In this document: positions 52,913 to 62,264 of the stretch, one piece after another | Position numbering within the stretch: the stretch's first letter is position 1 | Layout of the letters: each line of letters opens with the position of its first letter | Assembly: GCA_963767245.1 (NCBI GenBank) | Contig: CAVYDG010000024.1 | Span: 124,001 to 188,000, forward strand | DNA: 64,000 bases | Source of the DNA: Roseiarcus sp963767245 | GTDB lineage: Bacteria; Pseudomonadota; Alphaproteobacteria; Rhizobiales; Beijerinckiaceae | Direction: 5' to 3' | Made by a program: the position numbers and the translations under genes | The notes under the pieces: generated by a model | The model's input: the letters and a program-made list of their open reading frames with translations, nothing else | Databases searched by the model: none | What the model was told of the DNA's origin: nothing

Positions 52913-53968
52913 TCATCGAATGGGCGGGGCGTATTGGATGCCGCCGGCGTTCCACAATTGATTGAGGCCGCGCGGTATCGCGAGCTGGGTTTTCGAGCCC
53001 AGATTGCGCTCAAAGACCTCGCCGTAGTTTCCGACATACCGAACAATGTTCGCCGCCCACTCATTGTTGAGCCCGATCACTTCGCCGAAGTCTCCGCTGG
53101 TGCCGACCAAGCGCATAACCTCGGGCTTCTGCGATTTCAGCGCCTGATTGATGGTCTTCGAACTGACCCCGAGTTCCTCGGCGTTGACCATGGCGAAATA
53201 GGTCCATTTGACCACGCTGATCCATTGCAGGTCGCTGTCACGCACCACCGGGCCCAACGGCTCCTTCGAGATCACGTCCGGGAGAATGACGTGATCTCTC
53301 GGATTGGAGAGCCGCAGCCGCAACGCATAGAGCTGGGAAAGGTCGCTGGTCAGGACCGAGCATTGACCGGCGTCGTAGTTCTTGATCGCCTGGTCGGTCG
53401 ACGAGGAGACGACCTCCTGGAGGGTCATGCCGTTGCTGGTGAAGAAATCGGCGAGATTGTCGATCGTGGTGGTGCCGCTTTGTACGCACACCTTCGCCCC
53501 ATCGAGCTCTAGCGCCGAATTGATCCGCATGGCGCGAGGGGCCATGAATCCCTGCCCGTCGTAATAGGTGACCCCGACAAAGGTCAGGCCGAAATCGGCT
53601 TCGCGCCCCATCGTCCAGGTCGAGTTGCGCGACAGAACGTCGATCTTGCCGTCCCTCAGCGACTGAAATCGGGCGTCCGCCGAAAGCGGCACGAGCTTCA
53701 CCTTGTTGGGATCGCCAAAGATCGCTGCGGCGATCGCACGGCAGAAATCGACGTCGAAACCGGTCCAGATCCCCCGTTGGTCGACAAATGAGAATCCCGG
53801 CAGTCCCTCATTGACGCCGCAGATCAAAGACCCGCGCGCCTTCACCTCGGCCAAGGTTTGCGACGATGCGAACGCGGACGCACCGACGGTCATCGCCAAC
53901 AGGAACGTCGAGAGAGCCCATTTGAGGGCTCTTCGACCGGGCCTCTTACCTCTGTCCGGAGGAACCAT
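52913..53968 (-). CDS. aapJ: Amino-acid ABC transporter substrate-binding protein (AapJ type)
   Basis: About 350 residues from ATG 53968 (MVPPDRGKRPGRRALKWALSTFLLAMTVGASAFA), a Sec signal peptide; a longer in-frame form to 54055 overlaps the WbsX gene and is not favoured. Type 3 binding-protein features: LAEVKARGSLICGVNEGLPGFSFVDQRGIWTGFDVDFCRAIAAAIFGDPNKV and an AapJ-like end (NWLW-type GLNQLWNAGGIQYAPP). Binds polar amino acids for an AapQMP-type transporter; the matching permeases are 27 kb away. Confidence 0.88.
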   Translation of the reverse strand: MVPPDRGKRPGRRALKWALSTFLLAMTVGASAFASSQTLAEVKARGSLICGVNEGLPGFSFVDQRGIWTGFDVDFCRAIAAAIFGDPNKVKLVPLSADARFQSLRDGKIDVLSRNSTWTMGREADFGLTFVGVTYYDGQGFMAPRAMRINSALELDGAKVCVQSGTTTIDNLADFFTSNGMTLQEVVSSSTDQAIKNYDAGQCSVLTSDLSQLYALRLRLSNPRDHVILPDVISKEPLGPVVRDSDLQWISVVKWTYFAMVNAEELGVSSKTINQALKSQKPEVMRLVGTSGDFGEVIGLNNEWAANIVRYVGNYGEVFERNLGSKTQLAIPRGLNQLWNAGGIQYAPPIR

Positions 53969-54051
53969 AGGGTAATTCACCGTCGACCCCGTCTCATGAC
54001 AGTAGCTCAGAGACAAGGCCGAGAAAACTGGCCCCGGTCGGCGGCGTCGGC

Positions 54052-55242
54052 TCAAGCCGCGGCGAGCGCTTTACGGGTGGCTTCAAGGAAGGCGTGCCCG
54101 TACCACCGGCATGGCTCGAGATGCGCGCCTTCGGCCCATTCGTTCCAGGCATTGATGAATACCGGGGTCATGGGAACACGGCGGTTCGCGGCGTCGCGTC
54201 GGGACTGCCGGATCGTCTCGACCAGCCAATTGCCATAGAAGTCCGGCGAGGAGTTGACGTAAATCGCCGCCAGGTTGCCGAACCTAGGGCTGCTGTCAAA
54301 AGTGGTGAACACGCCGCGAAAGACCGGTTTGCCGTTGCCGGCGTAGCGCATGAATTGATCCCTGCAGATCGCTGGATTTTTCAGATAACCCTCGAATTTC
54401 TTATTGAAGAACGACGGGTTCTCGGCTCCCTTCACGCGGAACTCCTGAATATCTCCGGAAGGCGGAAACTGAAGCACTCCGTCCAGGCCGGCGTCGTCAA
54501 CCGTGCCATAGCCCGGGACGCTCATGATCAGGATTTCTCCCACGCCGGCGTCCCGACACGCCTGACGCCAATAGTCGAGCGCCGATCGGTCGGTCATTAA
54601 ATTCTGTCTGTAGATGGAAATGACCGGCTTGCCGTCATATCGAAGATAGCGATCGTCCTTCAAATAGGGCATAATACTGTGAATGAATTCGCAATCGATT
54701 TTTGGATCGTGGCGCTGGGCGATAATCAGTTCTTGTTCGTCGATCCATCGCTTCGACCAGGATTTATTCGCCCACATGACGCAATATTTCATCTCAATGT
54801 CTTTGTTTTTGTACAACATCTCCAATGGTCCATCCATCACCCGCTGTTCCTGAAACCAATAATAGTAAAAGCAGAACCCGCTCACTCCGTAGTCTTTCGC
54901 CAGAGTGGCTTGAGCGCGAAGAGTCTCGACCAGGCGCAAATCGTAAAACCCGAGGTCGGCCGGCAAATGGGGCTGATAATGGCCATAAAAAAAGGGCTGC
55001 GCCTTGGTGATTTGCGTCCACTCGGTGAAACCTCGCCCCCATGCAGCTTCATTCAGAGGAACGGGTTGGTACTGGGGAAGATAAAACGCGATCAGCTCGC
55101 AGGATGAGACGTCAACCGCGTTCGACTGGCGGTACGGCTGATAGAACTGCGAGTTCTTCGTGAGTATTGTATTTAGATATGCGTAATAATCGTGTTGCCC
55201 GACGAGCGTTTCGTCAATCAAGAAGCTTATTGTTTCGCTCAT
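54052..55242 (-). CDS. Glycoside hydrolase family 99-like / WbsX glycan protein
   Basis: 396 residues starting MSETISFLIDETLVGQ. Blocks: LIAFYLPQYQPVPLNEAAWGRGFTEWTQITKA, FYDLRLVETLRAQATLAKDYGVSGFCFYYYWF, and C-terminal FINAWNEWAEGAHLEPCRWYGHAFLEATRKAL; the GFTEW and NEWAEG motifs define WbsX. Cytoplasmic, usually in O-antigen or rhamnan clusters. A glycosyltransferase at 62265 may belong to the same surface-polysaccharide capacity. Confidence 0.9.
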   Translation of the reverse strand: MSETISFLIDETLVGQHDYYAYLNTILTKNSQFYQPYRQSNAVDVSSCELIAFYLPQYQPVPLNEAAWGRGFTEWTQITKAQPFFYGHYQPHLPADLGFYDLRLVETLRAQATLAKDYGVSGFCFYYYWFQEQRVMDGPLEMLYKNKDIEMKYCVMWANKSWSKRWIDEQELIIAQRHDPKIDCEFIHSIMPYLKDDRYLRYDGKPVISIYRQNLMTDRSALDYWRQACRDAGVGEILIMSVPGYGTVDDAGLDGVLQFPPSGDIQEFRVKGAENPSFFNKKFEGYLKNPAICRDQFMRYAGNGKPVFRGVFTTFDSSPRFGNLAAIYVNSSPDFYGNWLVETIRQSRRDAANRRVPMTPVFINAWNEWAEGAHLEPCRWYGHAFLEATRKALAAA

Positions 55243-55467
55243 CGCCCTATATTCCGTCGAAGCCTACGATATCGGCACAATCCGTGTATCCACGTGAAAT
55301 CAACTGTGTCAACGATTTGAGGAACGCTGAATGGAGGCGAGCGGCGGCCTTGTCCCCCTGTCCTCATGCCGCTCACTGGCGAGCCGTCGCAATCGGATTG
55401 CGCCGAGTTCCGCCGCCATGTACCAACCGGCCCCGAACTCGGGGTTCGTCGATCAGGGAGCGGGGCG

Positions 55468-55911
55468 ATGATCGAGTGGTTCGACGATCTTGTTCTAGGC
55501 ATGCGCTTCAAGAGCCCCGAGAAGCGCGTGACCCGCGAGGAGATCAAGCGGTTCGCATCCGAATTCGATCCCCAGCCCTACCATCTCGACGAGGAAGCCG
55601 CTAAGCGCTCGGTGTTCGAAGGCCTTGCCGCCTCGGGCTGGCACACTGCGGCGATGGCGATGCGGCTTGCGGTCGAAACGCGCCCGTTCGGGCCGCACCC
55701 CTTGCTCGGGCTCGGCGTCGACGAGCTCAGATGGCTCGCCCCGGTGCGCCCGGACGACGTGATCCATCTCGTAGGCGAGGTGGTCGAACTGACGCCGTCG
55801 CGATCGAAGCCGCAAGGGATCGCCCGGATAAAATGGACGGCGTTCAATCAACGCGGCGAGCCGGTCTATACCTTCAATCCGATCGCGATCGTTCCGCGCC
55901 GCCTCGCCTGA
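55468..55911 (+). CDS. MaoC-family dehydratase
   Basis: 147 residues from ATG 55468 (MIEWFDDLVLGMRFKSPEKRVTREEIKRFASEFDPQPYHLDEEAA), an upstream in-frame start adding poor sequence. Hot-dog fold with the hydratase motif FASEFDPQPYHLD (Asp and His catalytic). Hydrates enoyl-CoA; suits the acyl-CoA cluster that follows 127 bases downstream. Confidence 0.88.
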   Translation: MIEWFDDLVLGMRFKSPEKRVTREEIKRFASEFDPQPYHLDEEAAKRSVFEGLAASGWHTAAMAMRLAVETRPFGPHPLLGLGVDELRWLAPVRPDDVIHLVGEVVELTPSRSKPQGIARIKWTAFNQRGEPVYTFNPIAIVPRRLA

Positions 55912-56038
55912 TCGCGCGCCCGCGTTGCGATTCCGCTTGCAATTGGCGCCGAGATAGTTCATATATGAACCTTCTTGCGGCGCTCACGCCGCTTCGGCCG
56001 CTTTGGGCGGCCTTTTCGCTTGTCCCTCGGAGCGTACG

Positions 56039-57829
56039 ATGCCGACATACAAGGCGCCGGTAAGCGACACCGTTTTTCTATTGAACGACGTGTTCAATTA
56101 CGCCAACTACGCCAACGCCCCCGGCTTCTCGGAGGCGCCGATCGACATCGTCGAGGCGGTGCTGAGCGAGGGCGCGAAATTTGTCGAGGAGATCGTCCAG
56201 CCCCTCAATCGCCCGGGCGACATCGAAGGCTGCAAATGCCACGACGACGGCAGCGTGACCACGCCCAGGGGCTTCAGGCAAGCCTATAAGGCGCTGGTCG
56301 ACGGCGGCTGGGTGGGGCTGGCTGGCGATCCGGCCTTCGGCGGCCAGGGCCTGCCGATGTTCCTGGCGGTCCTGTTCAGCGAATACGCCTATGGCGCCAA
56401 CATCGCCTTCTCAATGTACCCCGGCCTCACCAATGGCGCGGCCGCGGCGCTGACGGCCCATGGCAGCGAAGATCTCAAGTCCCGGTACTTGCCGAAGATG
56501 ACAACCGGGGAGTGGACCGGCACGATGTGCCTGACCGAGCCCCATTGCGGCACCGATCTCGGCCTCATCAAGACCCGGGCGGTCCCTCAGGCCGGCGGCT
56601 CCTACGCCATCACCGGCCAGAAAATCTTCATCTCCGCCGGCGAGCACGACCTCGCCGACAACATCGTCCACTTGGTGCTGGCTCGAATCGAGGGCGCTCC
56701 TGCGGGCGTGAAAGGGATCTCGCTCTTCCTCGTGCCGAAATTCCTGCCAGGTCCCGACGGCGGCGTCGGCGAGCGCAACGGCGTCATGTGCGGCTCGATC
56801 GAGCACAAAATGGGCATTCACGCCAACACGACGGCCGTGCTGAATTTCGACGGCGCCACCGGCTGGCTGGTCGGCGAAGAGCATCGCGGCCTTCCGGCGA
56901 TGTTCGTGATGATGAACGGCGCCCGGCTCGGGGTCGCCGTCCAGGGCCTCGGCGTTTCGGAGGTCGCCTATCAGAACGCGGCGGCCTACGCCAAGGAACG
57001 CCGGCAAGGCCGTTCGCTCAAAGGCCCGGTCGAGCCGGACAAGCCGGCTGATTTGCTGCTGGTCCATCCCGACGTCCGCCGCATGCTGCTCGAAGTGCGC
57101 GCCTTCAATGAAGGAGCGCGAGCGCTCCTGGTCTGGATCGCCCTCACTCAGGACGAGGCCCGCCACGCCCCGGACGACAAGGCGAGGCAGGCTGCCGACG
57201 ACCGGCTCGGCCTGATGACGCCGGTGCTCAAGGGCGTGTTCACCGACTATGGCTTCGCCAACGCGGTCAAGGCGCAGCAGGTGCTCGGCGGACACGGCTA
57301 TATCGCCGAATGGGGCATGGAGCAGTTCGTGCGCGACGCCCGCATCGCCATGATCTACGAAGGCGCGAACGGTGTGCAGGCGCTCGACCTTGTCGCGCGC
57401 AAACTGCCCAAGGACGGCGGACGGGCGCTCATGGCGTTCCTCGGCGAGGTGTCGCAGTTCCTCGCGGCGGAAAAGAGCGACGCCGCGCTCGCTCCCTATC
57501 TCGGTGGCCTGCAGGCCGCGCTCGGCCATCTGCAGCAGGCAAGCCTGTGGCTGTCGCGCAATGGCGTCACAGATCCCAACAACGCCGGCGCGGGGTCGAC
57601 CGACTACATGCATCTGTTCGGTCTGACCGCGCTCGGCTACATGTGGGCGCGCGTGGTCAAGGCAGTTTTGGCGCGCCAATCCCGAGGCGAGAGCAATCCG
57701 GCTCTTGACGCCAAATTGATCCTCGCCAAGTTCTTCAGCGAGCGTATGCTGCCGGAGACGGCGGCGCATCTGGCGCGGCTCAGCGCCGGCGCTTCGACAC
57801 TGATGGCGCTGCCGGCAGAGGCATTCTGA
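56039..57829 (+). CDS. Acyl-CoA dehydrogenase (FadE-type long form)
   Basis: 596 residues from ATG 56039 (MPTYKAPVSDTVFLLNDVFNY). This N-terminal motif and length mark the long acyl-CoA dehydrogenases with a C-terminal extension. Blocks: YEYGANIAFSMYP-like FSEYAYGANIAFSMYPGLTNGAA, TMCLTEPHCGTDLGLIKTRA (FAD/substrate), KIFISAGEHDL, KMGIHANTTAVLNFDGATGWLVGE and VRDARIAMIYEGANGVQALDLV with the catalytic Glu region. First oxidation of beta-oxidation; electrons go to ETF. Confidence 0.94.
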   Translation: MPTYKAPVSDTVFLLNDVFNYANYANAPGFSEAPIDIVEAVLSEGAKFVEEIVQPLNRPGDIEGCKCHDDGSVTTPRGFRQAYKALVDGGWVGLAGDPAFGGQGLPMFLAVLFSEYAYGANIAFSMYPGLTNGAAAALTAHGSEDLKSRYLPKMTTGEWTGTMCLTEPHCGTDLGLIKTRAVPQAGGSYAITGQKIFISAGEHDLADNIVHLVLARIEGAPAGVKGISLFLVPKFLPGPDGGVGERNGVMCGSIEHKMGIHANTTAVLNFDGATGWLVGEEHRGLPAMFVMMNGARLGVAVQGLGVSEVAYQNAAAYAKERRQGRSLKGPVEPDKPADLLLVHPDVRRMLLEVRAFNEGARALLVWIALTQDEARHAPDDKARQAADDRLGLMTPVLKGVFTDYGFANAVKAQQVLGGHGYIAEWGMEQFVRDARIAMIYEGANGVQALDLVARKLPKDGGRALMAFLGEVSQFLAAEKSDAALAPYLGGLQAALGHLQQASLWLSRNGVTDPNNAGAGSTDYMHLFGLTALGYMWARVVKAVLARQSRGESNPALDAKLILAKFFSERMLPETAAHLARLSAGASTLMALPAEAF

Positions 57830-57856
57830 GATCGGTTGCGAGGGAGGTTACGGGCG

Positions 57857-58324
57857 ATGGCGATCGACGCAGCGACCGGCTTTGCGGGAGGGTGCCAGTG
57901 TGGCGCGGTTCGCTACCGGCTCGAAGCCGAGCCGACGGGCGTCAACGTCTGTCATTGCCGAATGTGCCAGAAGGCGAGCGGGGGACCGTTCATGACTTTC
58001 GGCGGCGTGCGGATGTCGGAATTCGTTGTCACCCATGGCGCAATCTCGACCTTTCCCAGTTCGGACATCGCCGAGCGTGGCTTCTGCGCCCGATGCGGGA
58101 CCCCTCTGACCTACCGGGGCCTCGGCGCCGACCGGATCAGCGTGACACTGGGCAGTCTCGACGATCCGAACGAAGTCGAGCCGACAGGGCAGCTCGGCGT
58201 CGAGTCGAGGGTGCGTTGGCTCACGCGCTCGCTGGCGGCTCCGGAGACGGTGACAGAGCAGTGGCTGGCCCGGAAGAAGATCGCCGCCGTGCAAAATCAC
58301 CAACACCCGGATCGCGAAGCTTGA
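57857..58324 (+). CDS. GFA-family protein (glutathione-dependent formaldehyde-activating type)
   Basis: 155 residues from ATG 57857 (MAIDAATGFAGGCQCGAVRYRLE). Zinc-binding Cys set: GGCQCGAVRY (two Cys), NVCHCRMCQKASG (three Cys), RGFCARCGTPLTYRG (two Cys). The CENP-V/GFA fold; most members do not act on formaldehyde and roles are unproved. Sits between acyl-CoA dehydrogenase and thiolase genes in the same direction. Confidence 0.88.
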   Translation: MAIDAATGFAGGCQCGAVRYRLEAEPTGVNVCHCRMCQKASGGPFMTFGGVRMSEFVVTHGAISTFPSSDIAERGFCARCGTPLTYRGLGADRISVTLGSLDDPNEVEPTGQLGVESRVRWLTRSLAAPETVTEQWLARKKIAAVQNHQHPDREA

Positions 58325-58360
58325 ACGCCGCGTGCGGCTTGCGCGGCAAGGAGAACCCTG

Positions 58361-59570
58361 ATGAGTGACGCCTTCATTTATGATCACGTGCGAACGCCGC
58401 GCGGTCGAGGCAAGCCGGACGGCTCCCTGCACACCGCCTCGACGCTTCACCTCGCGGCGACGGCGCTGAAGGCGATCAAGGATCGCAACCATCTGGACCC
58501 GCTCGAGGTCGACGACGTGGTCCTCGGCTGCGTCGATCCGGTCGGCGAAGCGGGCGGCGACGTCGCACGGATGGGCGCGCTCGCCGCGGGCTTCGGCCAG
58601 ACTGTGCCGGGCGTCCAGATTAACCGCTTCTGTGCGTCAGGCCTCAATTCGGTCAATTTCGCCGCCTCGCAGGTGATGAGCGGCCAGCACGACTTGACGA
58701 TCGGCGGCGGCGTCGAGTTCGATGAGCCGCGTCGGCATCGGCGCTTCCGGCGGCGCGTGGCCCGTCGATCCTTCGCTCGCGATTCCCGCCTATTTCATGC
58801 CACAGGGCGTATCGGCGGACCTGATGGCGACAAAGTATGGCTTCTCGCGCGACGACGTCGACGCCTACGCGGTCGAATCGCAGAAGCGGGCGGCGGCGGC
58901 GTGGAAGGACGGCCGATTCAAGAACTCGATCGCGCCCGTCCTCGACGTCAACGGCCTGCCGATGCTCGACCATGACGAGCACATGCGGCCAAACACCGAC
59001 ATGCAGTCGCTGGCCTCGCTCAAGCCGTCATTCGTCATCCCCGGCGAGCAGGGCGGCTTCGACGCGGTCGCCATTCAGGCCCATCCCGAGGTCGAGCGCA
59101 TCATCCATGTCCATCATGCCGGCAATTCGTCGGGCATCGTCGATGGCGCCGCGGCGGTGCTTCTGGGTTCGCGCGAGGCCGGGGCGAAAGCCGGCCTCAA
59201 GCCCCGGGGACGCGTCCGCGCCTTCGCTAACATCGGTTCTGAGCCGGCGATCATGCTGACCGGTCCGGTCGATGTGACGAAGAAGGTGCTGGCCCGCTCC
59301 GGCATGAAAATGAGCGACATCGATCTCTTCGAGGTCAACGAAGCGTTCGCGGCGGTCGTGCTGCGTTTCCTCCAGGCATTCGACATCGACCCGGGCAAGG
59401 TCAACGTCAATGGCGGCGCGATCGCGATGGGTCATCCGCTCGGCGCTACGGGAGCGATGATCCTCGGCACCGCGCTCGACGAGCTCGAGCGCACCGGCAA
59501 GAGCACGGCGCTCATTACCTTATGCATCGGCGGCGGCATGGGCACCGCCACGATCATCGAGCGCGTTTGA
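58361..59570 (+). CDS. fadA: Acetyl-CoA acetyltransferase (thiolase, FadA), one frameshift
   Basis: About 402 residues when repaired. Part 1 (MSDAFIYDHVRTPRGRGKPDGSL...) has RFCASGLNSVNFAASQVMSG with the catalytic Cys near residue 90. Reading ends wrongly after IGGGVE because GAGTTCGATG at about 58716-58722 has one T too many; GAGTCGATGAGC restores VESMSRVG. Part 2 has VNEAFAAVVL (near 325), NVNGGAIAMGHPLGATGA with catalytic His, and LCIGGGMG with catalytic Cys. AAGGAG precedes the ATG. Splits 3-ketoacyl-CoA; works with FadB downstream. Confidence 0.9.
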
Positions 59571-59592
59571 TTGCGAGACGGAGATTCTGACC

Positions 59593-61800
59593 ATGAGCCT
59601 CGCCAATTTTCGTCTTGAAACCGACGCCGACGGCGTCGCCCTCGTGACTTGGGACATGCCGGGCCGGTCGATGAATGTGATCAACAACGACGTTGTCGGC
59701 GAACTCGGCCAGATCGTCGACAGGATCGCAAGCGACAAAGCGATCAAAGGCGCCGTATTCACGTCCGGCAAGGATGGCTTCGCGGCAGGCGCGGACCTGA
59801 CGATGCTCGAGACCTCTGGCCATGAATACGCGCGCCGCGCCAAGGCCGACGGCAAGGAGGTTGCGATGCGCTCCTTCGTCGACGGGACTAAGCAGCTGTC
59901 GCTGATTTACCGGCGCCTCGAAACCTGCGGCAAACCGATAGCCGCCGCCATTAACGGCGTGTGCATGGGCGGCGGCTTCGAACTGGCCTTGGCCTGCCAC
60001 TATCGGATCGTCGCCGACTCGACAAAGCGCGCGTCGGACTGCCGGAGATCAAGGTCGGGCTCTTTCCCGGCGGCGGAGGCACACAGCGCGTGGCGCGGCT
60101 GATGCCGACGCCTGATGCGCTGCAGATGCTGCTCAAGGGCGACCAGATCCGCCCCGCGGCGGCCAAGAAGATGGGTCTCGTGCATGAGGTCGCGCCTGCC
60201 GATCAGATCGTCGCGCTCGCCAAGGCCTGGGTGAAAGCCAACCCGAACGCCAAGGCGCCGTGGGACGATCCGAAGTTCAAGCTGCCGTCGGGCAAGGTCT
60301 TCTCGGCGCCGGGCATGATGATCTGGCCGCCGGCCAACGCCATCTACCGGCGTGAAACTTATGACAATTATCCGGCGGCGAAAGCGATCCTTACCTCTGT
60401 GTTCGAAGGCCTGCAGTTGCCGATGGATCTGGCGCTGGCGGTCGAGAGCAAGCATTTCGCCAACATCCTCCTCAGCAAGGAAGCCGCGGCGATGATCCGC
60501 TCGCTGTTCCTTTCGATGGGCGAGCTCAACAAGGGCGCGCGCCGTCCGGCCGACGTTCCGCCGACCAAATTGCGCAAGGTCGGCGTGCTCGGCGCTGGGC
60601 TCATGGGCGCTGGCATCGCGTTATGTCTCCGCCAGCGCCGGACTGGAGGTGGTGCTCATCGACCGCGACCAGGAATCGGCCGACAAGGGCAAAGCCTATT
60701 CGGACAGGATCGTCAGTTCGCAAATCGCCAAAGGGCGCGCCAAAACCGCCGACAAGGACGCATTGCTCGCCCGGATCGAGGCGACCGCCGACTACGCGGC
60801 GCTCAAAGGTTGCGATCTCATCATCGAGGCGGTTTTCGAGGATCGCGCGGTCAAGGCCGAGGCGACCAGGAAGGCGCAGGCGGTCGTTGGACCGGACACC
60901 GTGTTCGCCAGCAACACCTCGACCCTGCCGATCTCCTCGCTCGCCGCAACGTCGATGAACCCGGAGCATTTCATCGGCGTGCATTTCTTCTCGCCGGTCG
61001 AAAAGATGATGCTGACCGAGATCATCATGGGAGAAAAGACCGGCGCCAAGGCGCTGGCGACCGCGATGGACTATGTGCGCGCGATCAAGAAGACGCCGAT
61101 CGTCGTCAACGACTGCCGCGGCTTCTATGTCAACCGCTGCGTCGGCAATTACATGGTCGAAGCCCACGCGATGGTCATGGAAGGCGTGCCGGCGCCGATG
61201 ATCGAGAACGCCGCCAAGATGGCCGGCATGCCGGTAGGGCCGCTGGCGCTCAACGATGAAGTCGGCATCGACCTGTCGTGGAAGATTCTTCAAGCGGCGA
61301 AGAACGACCTCGGCGCCAACGCTGTTGATCCGGCGCAGGAGAAGCTGATCGAAGCGATGGTGGTCAAGCAGGGCCGCCTCGGCCGCAAGAACGGCAAGGG
61401 CTTCTACGACTACCCGGCGAATGGACCGAAGAGCCTGTGGCCTGGAGTGGCCTCGATCGTCGGCAAGCAACTCGACCCCGACACGATCAGCGTCAAGGAC
61501 CTCAAGGACCGATATCTGTTCACGGTGGCCATCGAGGCGGCGCGCTGCCTGTTCGAAGGCATCGTCACCGATCCGCGCGAGGCCGACGTCGGTTCGATCC
61601 TCGGCTTCGGCTACGCGCCCTACACTGGGGGCGCGATTTCATTCATCGACGGCATGGGGCTTAAGGCCTTCGTCGCCCGCGCCAAAACGCTGGCGGCGAA
61701 ATACGGGCCCCGATTCGAGCCGGGCGACAAGCTGAGCGCAATGGCCGAACGCGGCGAGACGTTCTACGGAATCTATGGCGCGAGGCAGAAAGCGGCTTGA
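59593..61800 (+). CDS. fadB: 3-hydroxyacyl-CoA dehydrogenase / enoyl-CoA hydratase (FadB/FadJ type), two frameshifts
   Basis: About 735 residues when repaired. N-terminal crotonase domain: GAVFTSGKDGFAAGADLTML and INGVCMGGGFELALACHYRI; the frame changes at about 60027-60032 (one G short: AAGCGCGC for AAGGCGCGC) into VGLPEIKVGLFPGGGGTQR with the catalytic Glu. The second change is at about 60621-60625 (one T extra: GCGTTATG for GCGTATG), within the NAD-binding motif LGAGLMGAGIAYVSA. C-terminal 3-hydroxyacyl-CoA dehydrogenase: VFASNTSTLPI, NPEHFIGVHFFSPVEKM with catalytic His, GRLGRKNGKGFYDY. Multifunctional beta-oxidation enzyme, paired with fadA 22 bases upstream. Confidence 0.9.
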
Positions 61801-61824
61801 GGCGGGGCGAGGCAAGGCGACTAT

Positions 61825-61845
61825 CGCCCCTGGGCCCCCGGGGCG
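61825..61845 (+). terminator. GC-rich hairpin after fadB
   Basis: CGCCCC, then 9 bases, then GGGGCG: a 6-bp perfect stem 24 bases after the fadB stop. No T-run follows, so it could be a Rho-independent-like pause or simply GC-rich spacer. The following gene (usg) has its own ribosome binding site. Confidence 0.3.
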
Positions 61846-61961
61846 CAGCACTCGATCCTGCCTGCTGCTAACAGATTGATTTGGCACGACTTTTGCGGAA
61901 CGAACGATTGCCAGGAAGCGTTGGGAATGACACCATCGCTCCCGGAATCAGGAGAATCCGC

Positions 61962-62231
61962 ATGGCTCGCGCCGAATTCCGCCGCCAACTCGAGGGCTAC
62001 GGCCTCACGACCGCCAACATCCTCTATCACATGCCGGATCATCCGGGGATCCTGCAAAATTACATCTGGCAGCAACACGACCTGCATCCCCATTTTCCCG
62101 AGCTGAGAAAGTTCCTTGATTTCTGGTCGCGCGAGCTCGAGGGTTTTCTCCACTCCGTCACCGTCGCTCACGCCCGCCTCATTAGGCCGGCGGAATTCAG
62201 GGCGATCGGCGCGGAATTCAGGCTGCACTGA
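61962..62231 (+). CDS. usg: Usg family protein
   Basis: 89 residues from ATG 61962, with AGGAG at about 61950 deciding the start. RQLEGYGLTTANILYHMPDHPGILQNYIWQQHDLHPHFPELRKFLDFWSRELEGFLHSVTVAHA is the Usg signature, known from alphaproteobacteria. Function uncertain; historically mapped near tRNA pseudouridine synthase in other species. Confidence 0.9.
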   Translation: MARAEFRRQLEGYGLTTANILYHMPDHPGILQNYIWQQHDLHPHFPELRKFLDFWSRELEGFLHSVTVAHARLIRPAEFRAIGAEFRLH

Positions 62232-62264
62232 AGGCCGCGATTTTAGGCAACCCTATCGGCAGCG

